Assembly: GCF_000499845.2 (NCBI RefSeq)
Contig: NC_023754.2
Location: 16,434,359-16,498,358 of the forward strand
Source: Phaseolus vulgaris
Lineage: Eukaryota > Streptophyta > Magnoliopsida > Fabales > Fabaceae
Reading direction: 5' to 3'
Length of the DNA: 64,000 nucleotides
In this document: one piece after another, positions 11,136-22,433 of the stretch
Layout of the letters: every line of letters begins with the position of its first letter
How positions within the stretch are numbered: position 1 is the first letter of the stretch
Notes under the pieces: generated by a model
What the model was told of the DNA's origin: nothing
Seen by the model: the letters and a program-made list of their open reading frames with translations, nothing else
The model's database searches: none
Position numbers and translations under genes: made by a program

Positions 11136-13385
11136 ACACTACACTCTCCTTCCTTTTGAGCAACATGTTATCTCTATTCCGAGCTTCCAAGGCTTGCAAA
11201 TTTTTAACTACCACTTCTTCCTTCCCAGCAAACGAAAACCCCAAAACTTTTCCCATGTTCCAAATTTGTTGGCCTTTCGATTCCTTATTTTCCAGCCAAT
11301 AACGATTATTACAGTTCCTTACATCATTGTCAGAAATAGAAGAGACAACAGTTTCTAACCTTTTACCCGCCAACGAAGACGGAGCGACTTTCTTTCTCAT
11401 ATTCTTAAGGCTGGTTTTAAAAGAAGTCTTGCCAAGTCTTTTTCCACCTGTTGCCTCCGCCGAAAACAACATCTCAACCGCCCCTATTGACTCCTTCCCG
11501 ACACTCCTATTAGCGTCGTCAACTTTTCCTCCGTCCGCCGCTTCAGGCAAGCCCTCCACCGCTGGCGAACCACCCAAATGCTCGTCGTAACCTAGACCTC
11601 TTCCGCCAGTGACCTCGAGCCCTTCGTCTCTATAAACGGGTGCCGCTTTCACCTCGTCACACGGCGACGCATTCAGTAGGTGCCCAAGAGGCGTCGTCAC
11701 TGTTATCATTGACGTAACTAACACGGTATCGCCGTCAACCTTCATCTCCGCTTTATTCGACCACCCCTCCGTAGGCAGAGTATTCGACATTGTCGGAGCC
11801 ACCGCGTCGTCGCTGGCTGGCGTACCACCAAGGACAACGCCGCTTGGATTCACTTCTCCGCCCACCCCAAAGTCGCATGTTGCAGGGAAACCTACATGGT
11901 CTGCCACGTCTGCAAATGGGTCTGAAACCAATGGCTGCTCCGCCCCACCAACCACGTTTACTTGGGCCAAAGTAGGCCCAACACAGAAAAACTCATCAGA
12001 CCACCCCCCCTCTTCTCCAGAACTACCCTCATTTACACCACCTGACACGTGGTTTTGGACCCCATTAAATGCGCCGCCCATCTCCATTCTTTCCCATGCA
12101 CGGTTTTGGTTTCCCAACCTTTCCCACTCATTGTTTTTACTTCCCAAAACAGGCATTACTCCCTCTTTTAGGTCTACATTTAGGTCTACACCAACTTTAG
12201 AAGAAAAATCTACCAACTCTGGATCTTCTAATAAAACTAAGTTGCCCTTAGCTCCATCATCTTCTCCTCCAATGTCCGAAAACACGGACTCAACCACATC
12301 TTCATCATCAGTGACTAAATAGCGTGCCTCCGAACTCCCCTCAGACAGCTGCCCCCATTCCATGCACTTACTGCAACCAAGCTGAGAAAAACGAAGGCAC
12401 GTATCTTCTTCAAAGGTTATCCGACACCGATAATCATTAATAATAATACTTTTTACCACATTTGCATTCCCGCCCGCTGGAATCTTGATCCGTAATCTAG
12501 CAAACTCAAGAATCTCTCGTGCCTCCGTCGCCTCATCCACCTCAATAAACTTTCCTACTAACTCCCCAATAAGTTCAAAGCATTGTCTATTCCAAAACAT
12601 CAATGGTAAACCCCTAATTCGAACCCAAGCAACTTTACCAGAGACGGAGAACGAATTATCCCATGGGACAAGAGAATCAAAGATATCCCCAAACCACTCT
12701 TTGTTATCATCAATGACCTTCGCGACAGAAATCTCACCATCACCAGCTAACAGCATAAAATTCTCTCCAAGATAGCTAAGACTTAATGAACCATAACCAC
12801 CCACCACAACACTCTCCTTAACTGCCTGAAAATTAGACAGTTTCGAGAACCTCCCAATAAAACAACTCTCGAGCCACAATGATGGCTCCACATCCACCTT
12901 AAAACAAGGCAAATCAAATTCGAGCTCCTTTTGTTCACCATCACTCTTTTTTCCCTGAGACAAACTCGCACTCCCAGACATAACCACTTCTGCGAATGAA
13001 CGGTGCATCTCCTTCTGGCTCCAAACTTTTTTAGAGCCCTCCACCCTCCGGTTTTGATTACGCGCTTCCTTTGGCTGTTCTTTCTTACGGTATCTGGCTA
13101 TGTTCACACGTAATTTCCATAACCCAATCCTAATAGCATCCAACCTTCTTTTTAACTCACAAACATTCCTCACCCCTTGGAACCTCACAAACCCAAAGCG
13201 TTGTTTTCTATAATTAAGTTTTTTTGGGTATAAAAACATTCAGAACTCTACCCCATCTTTGAAAAATATTCCAAAGCTCCTTTTCTTCATGACCAGACGG
13301 AATATTAGTGAAGAAAAACGAAGTATCAGAGACAACCCTACCTTTCCCTCTCTCTATAACTTCTCTCTATAACCTCTCGAAAACT
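11116..13385 (-). pseudogene. LINE ORF1 (RRM plus DUF4283-like), broken at its 5' end
   Basis: The long frame 11116-13239 starts with an RRM-like segment (QRFGFVRFQGVRNV) and continues into a DUF4283-like core (WVRIRGLPLMFWNRQCFELI), followed by a long low-complexity region. Upstream, 13240-13385 encodes the preceding RRM strand and helix (FFFTNIPSGHEEKELWNIF) in a different frame. The two join across a run of seven A residues on the minus strand near 13216-13222, consistent with a one-base slip. ORF1 proteins of this kind bind the element RNA. The usual CCHC knuckle is not clear; only a CSKC pair is seen. Its end overlaps the ORF2 start by 20 bases (11116-11135). Confidence 0.8.
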
Positions 13386-15840
13386 ACCCAATTACCTAAG
13401 TGAATAAAAAAATATTGGTTTAAGTTGTGTTTCGCATTTCTTTGTAAGATTTAATCTAACTAATTCACCTTTAATCTTATTAATTGATTTGGGTTAGTCA
13501 TAGTAAATTTTGGAAAGTATATTTTTTTTTTTAAAAAGTTCTCAATTTGATTTTCGTTAATTTTTTTAAAATAGTTATTTTAAAATAGACTATATAATTG
13601 TTGCAAGTAAAATTAAATATCAAAATTAAACATCCAGTTAAGTCCGAAATTAATATACATAATCTCTTAACACAGAATATAAGAAATTATATCAGTTCCA
13701 ATTAAATTGTATGTAACTTAATTACAACTAAAATTTAACTAAATTCAATAGGGTTAGGTAGAATTTATGAAAAATAAACACTCATGTGTTTTATTTTATC
13801 TATTACTCTTTGAGTTTAGGTGTAGATAAGAAGTGAATACACGAAAATGAAAAGCTTTCTTATTCCCTTGAGATGAAGCTTTAAAGCACGATATCACATG
13901 GTGCTGTTTTTCCAAATTAGAATATGATTTTAGGTTACATTGCACCAAATGCTGAAGTAACATCCTCATGAAGCCACCCAGGAAACGTAGAACACAATCT
14001 TTTGTGGCATTGTGAAGGAAGAATATGATAAAAATATACATTTTCTGACATTTTCAATGCAAGATCTGTGTTCCTTCATTGGATTACAGCACTCAAATCA
14101 ATGCTCATTTTCAACATTTTCAGTAAAATTGCTTCATTAACAACTCCAAAATCACAGTTATGTTGTTGTGTCCCTACCATCTGCAGAGCAAGAGAAAGTC
14201 ATGGATGAGACATGTTTTAAATACAGAATCTTGTACTTTTGCCCAAATCTACATATCAACATCACAACAACACACTTATAACAAGTAACAATTTTATAAT
14301 CTTATATTGCATTTGCCAGCCAAACAGGCATGATCCTTTTACAAAGGAAAAAAAAAACAATACAACATTATGCTTGTTTATTCAAAGTATAAATAAATTT
14401 CTAATAGACTTTGTGAAAACTATGCCTAATATTTATTTTACATCGGTTAACTTTTGGAGTTCAGTTTGACTTAAAATATGTATAGTCATTATAGATGTTG
14501 GTATTTGATCCATACAACTTGTTTTAAATTGCAATCTCCAACTTAAGACTATATTTGTTAAAAAAATACATTAATTAATAGTTTTAGTAAATATATATAA
14601 ATGAGAAACTATTCTTATTTTATGAGTTTTTTTTTAATATAAAAAAAGGACTTTTATACTATTCAATAAATTCAAATTTAAATTATAAGATACATAAGCC
14701 ATATTGTAAAATGAAAAAAATAACATATTAATTTTACCTAATTAAAAAGTTACATATTACATTTACTTTTTTTTATAAATATTATATATTGTGATATAAT
14801 TTATTTAGCTTATCCCATTTGATTTTTTTTTCTTGAAACACAAGCAATGGTCCTTCTTCTCTTGAGAACACAAACAATACTTTGGAATTATTAAGAAGAA
14901 AGAACACAACCACAAATCAAGCTTCCCACCAAAACTAAACCTTAAATAAAAACTAACAATACACACAAAAGAGGTTGTCGGTGGTGCATGTTTTTGCAAC
15001 ATCACATGCTCCACTCCATCCACCGTCCACGTGGCACCTCCTGCACCGTTCCCCCAACTATGTTTAGTACCCCCACCCGTCATTATTCTTCTACTTTCAC
15101 CTTTCAATATTGCCTTCCTCATTTGCTTTATCTACGATCGCTGCCATTCCAGCATCCACGGCTGATATTCATCCATGCATAATCTTGTTTTGTTGGTCAA
15201 CGTGGAGTATTTTAAACGGTCATGATTGCGCTATAAGCTGCAAGTACTCTTATTCTATCATATTCACTTTACAAAAACACTCCCAAAAAGTGCGGATTTT
15301 CAGCTTTACAGCCACTGATTATGATTCTGTGTGCTGTTTCATATGTTCTACCTTCTATCTTATAAATGTCTCTTTTCACTTAAATTTATGTTTATATTAT
15401 AAAGGTACTATTTAAGTTTTAAATATATATTAAATCTATCAAATATTATAATATATATTTTAATTTTTCAATTTTAATGGAACGTTAAAAATATCATAAT
15501 TTTATAATTTTAGGTTATTCATAACTTAAAATTTATTCACATGATATTAGTTTCTTATATGTCTCCATGACTAAAATCATAAAATGTTCAGAATTAAAAT
15601 ATTATATATAAAATGTTGACCTAATTAAAAATGGGAAGAGTGATCTTCAATGAAGTTATTGTTTTAGATTATAAAAAATGTTAACATGATGTAAATATTA
15701 TAGGAAAGTGTTAGTTAATATAAATGGTTTGTTAAAAAGATAAATTACATACCTAAAAATGTTGTTGTCTTTATAATACAGATGTTACAAATATTAATGA
15801 GGAAGAATAGTAATTAAAATAAAAACACAAAAGTAATGAA
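13386..15840. other. Intergenic DNA, no supported gene
   Basis: Mostly AT-rich. A minus-strand open stretch at 13796-14041 (81 codons) and overlapping short frames at 14805-15415 have no recognisable motif and no convincing splice context. I do not call them genes. Confidence 0.5.
15028..15035. promoter_or_regulatory. G-box/ABRE-like CACGTGGC
   Basis: CACGTGGC matches the plant G-box core with the ABRE extension. It lies 1.6 kb upstream of the fasciclin-like gene, too far for a confident assignment. Confidence 0.25.
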
Positions 15841-15930
15841 TAGTTATTGTTTTTCTTTCTCCAGCGAATAAAGAACTGCTGAAGTCGCGTGACATGCTGC
15901 CTCGGCCTCTTCCTTTACTCCAATTCAACA

Positions 15931-15943
15931 GAATCTTCTAGAA
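15931..15943. promoter_or_regulatory. Perfect heat-shock element (GAAnnTTCnnGAA)
   Basis: GAATCTTCTAGAA contains three alternating 5-bp heat-shock units with no mismatch. About 30 bases downstream is TATATATTA (near 15973), a spacing seen in plant small heat-shock promoters. No open frame follows until the fasciclin-like gene at 16652. Confidence 0.4.
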
Positions 15944-16220
15944 CCTCACCAGTACACGCACATCACCTTCTGTATATATTACTCGCAATACACGCGCGTG
16001 TGATTTAAATAATAAATAACATGTTTAAAAATAAAAACAAACAAATAATAAAAAGTTGAAAATTTTAGGTTAAAACAAATCAAAACTTTTAATTTTTTTT
16101 ATATAAACTACATTTAAATTTAAGAAGTAAAGCAAAAATAAAATCACAAATTTCATGAACCTTTCTCTTTTTTTAAAAAAAAATATAAAAGGTGAAATAA
16201 ACTAAATAAGAAAACGTGTA

Positions 16221-16279
16221 AAATAGATCATTTCCTATCTTTTCTCTTCCAAAATAGATCATTTCCTATCTTTTCTCTT
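16221..16279. repeat. Direct repeat, 31-bp period, two copies
   Basis: AAATAGATCATTTCCTATCT followed by TTTCTCTT occurs at 16221 and again at 16252. The repeat lies in the presumed upstream region of the fasciclin-like gene. Confidence 0.8.
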
Positions 16280-16651
16280 GAACAAAATCAGAACCATTGA
16301 TTACGTTGTCCCTTCTTCATTTGTATGGTAAATTAGTCAATCCAAGGGATTAGATCTTATAGTGTTTTGAGTGGAGATAAAATTAGCTTCAGAGAATCTA
16401 TTATTCATTTTTTAAAACAACCATTTATATTTCTACAAAAAAAATTGGTAAAATTAGACAGAGTTTGTTACTACTGTTTGTGAAAGAATGGCAGAAACCG
16501 TAATAATCTGAAACTCGATGCCCTATTCTCTCCACTATTCTTATTAGTACCTCTGTGTCTCTGTCTCTCTCCTTCTCTCTGCTTCACTCTCCACTCTTCA
16601 CTCCACTCTGTTTATCTGACGCCGCCAGATCTCAGATTCTCACACTTCACA

Positions 16652-17914
16652 ATGCACCATCACCTCCGTCCGGCAATGATGCCGGTGCTCGCGGCGGCGG
16701 TCCTCCTCCTCGCAACCCTCTCCCAAGCGCACAACATCACGCGCATCCTCGCGCAGCACCCGGAGTTCTCCACCTTCAACCACTACCTCACCCTCACGCA
16801 TCTCGCCCCCGAAATCAACGGAAGAACCACCATCACCGTCTGTGCCGTCGACAACGCCGCCATGGACGAACTCCTCTCCAAGCACCCTTCCATCTACACC
16901 ATCAAAAACATCCTCTCCCTCCATGTCCTCCTCGACTACTTCGGTGCCAAGAAGCTCCACCAGATCACAAACGGCACAGCCCTCGCCGCCACCATGTACC
17001 AGGCCACCGGCACTGCCCCGGGCTCCGCTGGCTTCGTCAACATCACCGACCTCCACGGTGGTAAGGTCGGATTCGGCGCCGAAAACAACGATGGAACCCT
17101 GACCTCCACCTTCGTGAAATCCGTGGAAGAAATGCCTTACAACATCTCCGTAATCCAGATCAGCAAAATTCTCCCCTCGGCTGCAGCGGAAGCCCCTGCA
17201 CCGGCACCCACGCAGCAAAACCTCACCAGCATTATGTCCAAACACGGTTGCAAAGTCTTCGCCGACACTCTTTCTTCCTTTGGCGACGCGCTTACCACCT
17301 TCAACGACAACCTCGGTGGTGGATTAACCGTTTTCTGCCCCCTCGACGACGCCTTCAAAGCTTTCCTTCCCAAATTCAAAAACCTAACAGCTTCTGGCAA
17401 ACTCGCGCTTCTCGAATTCCATGGCGTGCCGGTGTACCAATCCCTTGCCACCCTAAAATCAAACAATGGACTTCAGAACACCTTGGCCACCGACGGAGCT
17501 AACAAATTCGACTTCACAGTGCAAAACGACGGTGAAGATGTCACTCTCAATACGAGGCTCACCACGGCGAAGATCACCGACACCATAATCGATCAACAGC
17601 CTCTCGCGGTTTTCGCTATCAATAAGGTCCTTCTCCCTAAGGAGTTGTTCAAGGGTCAGGCACTGGCTCCGGCTCCCGCGCCGGAGCCTTCTGCCGCTGA
17701 CGCTCCTGCGCCGGCGAAGGGGAAGAAGAAGAAGAAAAAGGCTGCTGACGCACCTGCTGCGGATTCGAATTCCGACGCGCCGGCGGACTCCCCCGGGGAC
17801 GCCGCCGATGACACCGCTGACGATAGTAACGGCGCCGTTATACCTGAAGGCAGAAGCTTTGGTAATGTTGTTATTGCCTTGGGTTTGGTTTTTGGGTTAC
17901 CGTTAGTGCTGTGA
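16652..17914 (+). CDS. Fasciclin-like arabinogalactan protein, FLA1/FLA2 type, 420 aa
   Basis: A single-exon gene for a secreted, GPI-anchored cell-surface glycoprotein thought to act in wall integrity and cell adhesion. Residues 1-26 form a signal peptide (LAAAVLLLATLSQA), with HNITR right after it. FAS1 domain 1 spans about 27-175, with an H1 motif around ITVCAVDNAAM and an H2-like region at SLHVLLDYF. A Pro/Ala linker (APAPAP, 181-186) leads to FAS1 domain 2, about 191-334 (GGGLTVFCPLDDAF). An arabinogalactan region follows (APAPAPEP, 339-346, then Ala/Pro/Asp-rich), holding a run of six lysines (358-363). A hydrophobic GPI-signal tail ends the protein (about 403-420); the likely omega site is near Asn-Gly 393-394. 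N-glycosylation sequons occur at 28, 108, 130, 164, 190 and 244. Starting at Met9 or Met10 would also leave a usable signal peptide. The CDS is far more GC-rich than its surroundings. Confidence 0.95.
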   Translation: MHHHLRPAMMPVLAAAVLLLATLSQAHNITRILAQHPEFSTFNHYLTLTHLAPEINGRTTITVCAVDNAAMDELLSKHPSIYTIKNILSLHVLLDYFGAKKLHQITNGTALAATMYQATGTAPGSAGFVNITDLHGGKVGFGAENNDGTLTSTFVKSVEEMPYNISVIQISKILPSAAAEAPAPAPTQQNLTSIMSKHGCKVFADTLSSFGDALTTFNDNLGGGLTVFCPLDDAFKAFLPKFKNLTASGKLALLEFHGVPVYQSLATLKSNNGLQNTLATDGANKFDFTVQNDGEDVTLNTRLTTAKITDTIIDQQPLAVFAINKVLLPKELFKGQALAPAPAPEPSAADAPAPAKGKKKKKKAADAPAADSNSDAPADSPGDAADDTADDSNGAVIPEGRSFGNVVIALGLVFGLPLVL

Positions 17915-18054
17915 TGTGACCCTGTTGTTTTAAAAAAAGAGGGCTTTTAGGGTTTTTTTTCTTCTCTTTTGTTTTTGAAGGTAGGAATTAAGGGGATTCG
18001 AAGTGATTCTCCTTTTTTTCTCTCTTTTTTGTGTGTGTTTTAATATTTTTATTT

Positions 18055-18085
18055 GATTATTATTATTATTATTATTATTATTATT
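18055..18085. repeat. (ATT)n microsatellite in the FLA 3' region
   Basis: About nine or ten uninterrupted ATT units lie about 140 bp after the FLA stop codon, probably within its 3' UTR. Confidence 0.9.
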
Positions 18086-18299
18086 GTATTTGATAATGTT
18101 GTAATTTTGGTGGTGAGAGAATGGAAATTGATACCTTGTTCTGAATGTTATAATGTAACATTTGTTTAATTTTGTCCAATGAATGATGAAGGTGTTCAAT
18201 GTTTATCATTATAGATTTGGATGATAATGTAGATTGTTTCTGATAAATCAGTGTTTGAACTTTTAACTTCCGTTTCTTCAACTAAGTTTGTGTTTTTCT

Positions 18300-20980
18300 T
18301 AATGTAAGTTTCTTCTATTGATTTAGTTTTTTAATGTGTAAATAGTTTGACTTAAATTATATTTTTTAAAAAACTAATTTGTTACCGTTGAGGGCTTGTA
18401 GTTTTTTGTTTAATAAGATTTGATGAAATCAATGTGATTGAGTGAAGCAAAGAGTTAAACCGACACCAAACGTTGTATAGATTTTTAATACCAAACGTTG
18501 TAGAGCTGAAGTTTTGTTGTTATGTATGCAATGTTGTGGAAATCCTTTGGCCATGCAAGCTTTTTTGTCTTTATTGTGTTTGGTTGTAGCAGTGGCTTGT
18601 GGTTATTGTGTTTCAAATTTAAACTTTCGTCAAATTTAAATTGCTTGTAAGAATAACTCTTTCAAATTTAAACTTTCAAAAAGCACTTATTATTTTACAC
18701 ATAATCTATATGAACTTCTTATATGAAAAAGTTTCTCTCTGCACCCACTTATATGAGTTTGGTATTATTTTTTCATGATTTCAAATGAAAACCTATTCCT
18801 AATTGATGGAATTATTACAAAATTATATGTTATATGTTTCATAAGATCATGTGAGTTTAATTCTAACATTTATCATTGTGGCATGTAACTTTACTTAAAT
18901 TAATATTGTTTTTACTGATTTCTTTTAATGTATTGATATTGGATTTGGGGTGTCTCAATTGTTAATAAATTGTATTGTTTATATTTTGGAAAGTTTGTAT
19001 TTGAAACTTTAAAGTTAATTTTATTTTGTTATGTATTTAACATTGAGTGGACCTTAATTATTTTTTATCAATTATCTCTATGATTTGATTTGCTTTATGT
19101 AAATAATAAAGGAGTGAGTATCGACCGTGATTATATTAAATTTAATTTTGAATTATCTAGTTCAACAATTTGATAATATTAATATCTTCTTTAATTATAA
19201 TAATTAAATAGGAAAAACTTTAGTTACTAATTAAATACCAATTTAAAAATTATTTAATAATAATAGAAATTATTTTAAAAATCAAAATTATTTTAATCTC
19301 TAAAATATCTATAATTTAGTTACTATAACAACTAATTATTTTTTTTCTAAAAATTAATTTTTATTTTATGATTTTAGTTGTGTGTATATATTAATTTATA
19401 TTTTATGAAATTTCAGTTTATTGCATTATATATTGATCTCCATTATATATTTAATTAATTGTGGTTAAATTTATGTCTTTTCTCATTTCGTGTTACTTAA
19501 AATTTATTGTGAATATTGAGACCATTGAAGATCTATGTAAAACTCTTACATCCTTATCAAGTTATAAGGATGGTAATTTATTGGTTTAGGGTTAATAAAT
19601 GATATTTAATAAAAAAATGACCATTTTTTTTGATATAGTAAAGATGAAAAGTGATTTTGAAGAAGAGAGAGAAAGAAGAGTTGAATTGTGTGAAGAAGTG
19701 GTCCTTTCCAAACGTTATTAATTGCATTCGGTGGCCTAGCTCCGGACAATCATGCTCTTCTTTCTCCCACCAACTAAACCACATCTTTTCCACAAATTTA
19801 CAAAAACCTCTAATTCTCATTCAAATTTATAAAAAATATCCAATTTTAAAATTTGAATATAAACTATTTAAAAACACCACTTCAAAATAGATAAATAATA
19901 TAATTTAATTTTTGATTTTTTTTAAATTATACAATAAAAACTAATTTTAGAAAAAAATAATTATTATAATAACTAAATTAGACATTAATTTTAGAAAAAA
20001 AAAATTATTATAATAATTAAATTAGACACTATTTTATAAATTAAAAAAATTAACTTTTAAATTAGTTTTTATTATTATTATTATAATAGTGTTTATTTCA
20101 TCTAAAATCATGCTTCATAGTAGAATTTCATATAGTTTTTGTTCATTTTTTACACGCTAACGTCTTCGATTTAAAAGAAAAATTAAATCATTTTTACTAA
20201 CACGGTTTTTTCTTTTTAAATATTTTAAGGATTCATGATTTAATGCACAAGTTTCAGCAAGACTTTAGAAGGTAGGAGTTTTTCAATGTTGTTTAATTTT
20301 CAAGTTTTAAAAGTAATTTTTTTATGTTTAGTCGTGATTTTTAATTTACAAGTTTTAAAAGTAATTTTTGATGTTTAGTTGTGTTTTTTTTTTTTAATGG
20401 GTGTAATATTTTGAATTTTTTTATAAAATAATTGAATATAATGTTGTAATTTCTTTTATATAATTTAGTTAATTTAATTAATTAATCAAATACAATTTAA
20501 AAATAAAATAACAGCATTAAAATATATGTTTTTATTATAATAAAATAATTTTAATATTAGAGAAACAAATATTATAAAAATTATTTATGTTTATATGGAA
20601 AAAAAATCGATTATAATCTTTGTTATAGACAGTAGAAACAGAATGTAACTCTATTGATCCATTTTTTATGAATAGAAAAAATACTTTGTATTCCTGACTG
20701 TGTTTAAAGATTTTGACTTGTGAGGAAACATTGAACTTCATTAAAGATTCAAAGTATTTATGGTAATCTATCCCAATCAACCACATTTGTAACAATAATT
20801 CTAAGTATTTATCTTGAAAAAACATAACTAATTTGGAGCTGCAACAAAAAGTTGAATATTACAGCACAAATTTATATGAATTGACATGTATGATATTATT
20901 GCAGATGATATCCAATTGAAAGTGACGACTACTTCTTCTCCTAGACTTGAGCATGATAAACAAATGAACACCAACCAAAT
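18300..20980. other. Intergenic DNA with two CACTA-MITE remnants
   Basis: No gene seen. Two stretches, 19205-19385 (TCTCTAAAATATCTATAATTTAG and AACTAATTATTTTTT) and 19905-20110 (ACTAATTTTAGAAAAAAATA, twice), match the right and left parts of the CACTA-type MITE family in this window. Confidence 0.55.
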
Positions 20981-21448
20981 TCAGAAGAGAAAAATAAAGG
21001 AGGAAAAAAGCATCATGAGTGGCACCAGAACTTGCAGAAGCATTAAAGCAGAGCGTTGGCCTTCACCATAGGGCACAGGAGTGTAGGGATTTGGAGGAGC
21101 AAAATTATAAGGAGGTGCAGGAGTGCAGCACTCAACACCTGCAGGAGGAGAAGGAGGAGGAGGAGGGCAGTTGCTAGGGTTTTTCTCTTTTAGGGGAGGA
21201 GGTGCTCCATATATAGAGTAACCATAAGGTGGTGGTGGAGCACATGAAGGTGGTGGTGGTGGTGTTGGTGGTGGTGGAGGCTCTTGTTGACAAGGGTATT
21301 CACATTTGGAGCAAGTGAGACATGGTGTTGGGGTATTCACATTTGGAGTGACATCATCCCCTGAAGCTTTGAAGGCATAATTGGATAGATGTAAGCAAAG
21401 GGTAATAAGAACTACAAGAAACTTTGTTGAAAACATTTGGTTTTCCAT
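20981..21448 (-). CDS. Small proline-rich, probably GPI-anchored wall protein, 155 aa
   Basis: I chose the start MENQMFSTKF because it places a signal peptide (residues 5-29, FLVVLITLCLHL core) at the N-terminus. The open frame extends further upstream to 21637 without any recognisable sequence. After cleavage comes a Cys-rich segment (CLTCSKCEYPC, 43-53). Next are Pro-rich blocks (runs of five prolines, 57-67 and 95-99), a CC pair at 107-108 and a Tyr/Pro-rich part. The C-terminal tail (about 133-155) is purely hydrophobic (LLQVLVPLMMLFSSFIFLF) and follows small residues, fitting a GPI-anchor signal. Such hydroxyproline-rich glycoproteins sit at the plasma membrane and wall; this protein's exact role is unknown. 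It lies about 1 kb downstream of the Nudix gene on the same strand. Confidence 0.75.
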   Translation of the reverse strand: MENQMFSTKFLVVLITLCLHLSNYAFKASGDDVTPNVNTPTPCLTCSKCEYPCQQEPPPPPTPPPPPSCAPPPPYGYSIYGAPPPLKEKNPSNCPPPPPSPPAGVECCTPAPPYNFAPPNPYTPVPYGEGQRSALMLLQVLVPLMMLFSSFIFLF

Positions 21449-22433
21449 TTGAGTAAGTGCTGGGAAAGGTTTAGAAGAAAATGAGTTTTTTCTTGATCCA
21501 TTTTTGTAGATACCAAGTTCAGATATACATGAGGTGTGTAACAAGGTTCTAGATTTGTCACCCTTTTGCATATCAGATATAATGGCACATGGCAGAACAT
21601 TTGTCATTATGATATTGAAGTAGTAAACAAATTGCAATAAGCTTCCATGACTCTCAATGCAGACAAATTGTTAAACTGTTCACATTTGTCATTTTTTTTT
21701 ATTTCTTTTCCTTTTCAGAGTTCTTAAAACTCATCTTCCAATGCAGTAACTCTATGGTAAACAATGGAGTTTCATAGCACATGTGATAACAGATAGATGA
21801 GTTTCAAATTTTATATTTCTTTGACTGTTATGAAAATTTGAAATAATAAAGATATAAATTTTTTAAAATGTTTGTTTTGAAAAAAAAAATGTAACAATGG
21901 AGTCATGTTTTGTTTGATGGATTTTTTTACGTATTAAAAGTACAAAAATATTCACAATTTTTTATTTCCAAACAAGATAACAAATTCAGATTGCAAAATT
22001 CTCGAGTTCTGATTTTCTACTGGTATGAGTGAAATCAATTAACCAACCAAAACCCTAAATCAATTACTTGAATTAAATCACAAATATAAGAGAATTTAAT
22101 TTAATTTAATTTGGTTTATTTTGAAAATACTTCTATGCCTTATGACCACTCAATTTTCTAACAGGAAATTATAAAAAAAGGACAACAGTTTAATAATCAT
22201 CAACCAAGAACAACAGAGACTCTTCATTTAAGCATAAGATGAAAGACTAATCCATAATAGATGACACATACAACTTCAAACAACTAATCATCAATGGTTA
22301 AAATACCATTAATCTTGATAATTAAAATTTAATTTAATAATTAGAAAATGCTGATGCAGGAATTCCAACATTTTATACAAGAAAGAAATATCAAAATCAA
22401 CTTTCATGGATGACAAAGGTTGATTTGGAAAAC

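Larger units (their letters stand above)
6600..13385 (-). mobile_element. Decayed LINE (L1-type) retrotransposon, ORF1 plus ORF2
   Basis: Read on the minus strand it contains an ORF1 nucleic-acid-binding protein, an endonuclease, a reverse transcriptase and a C-terminal zf-RVT-like domain, in the order expected for plant L1 elements. The 5' end near 13385 has no start codon for ORF1, which suggests 5' truncation. Several stops and frameshifts make it inactive. A 790-bp hAT-type element interrupts ORF2 at 9412-10201. No RNase H domain was recognised, unlike the second LINE at 41-46 kb. The 3' boundary is not sharp. Confidence 0.85.

Noticed and set aside
13796..14041. 81-codon minus-strand frame
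   Set aside because: No recognisable domain, no splice partners and no promoter cue. Kept only as intergenic sequence.
16640..17245. Minus-strand 201-codon frame opposite the FLA gene
   Set aside because: It is a shadow of the GC-rich FLA coding sequence on the other strand.
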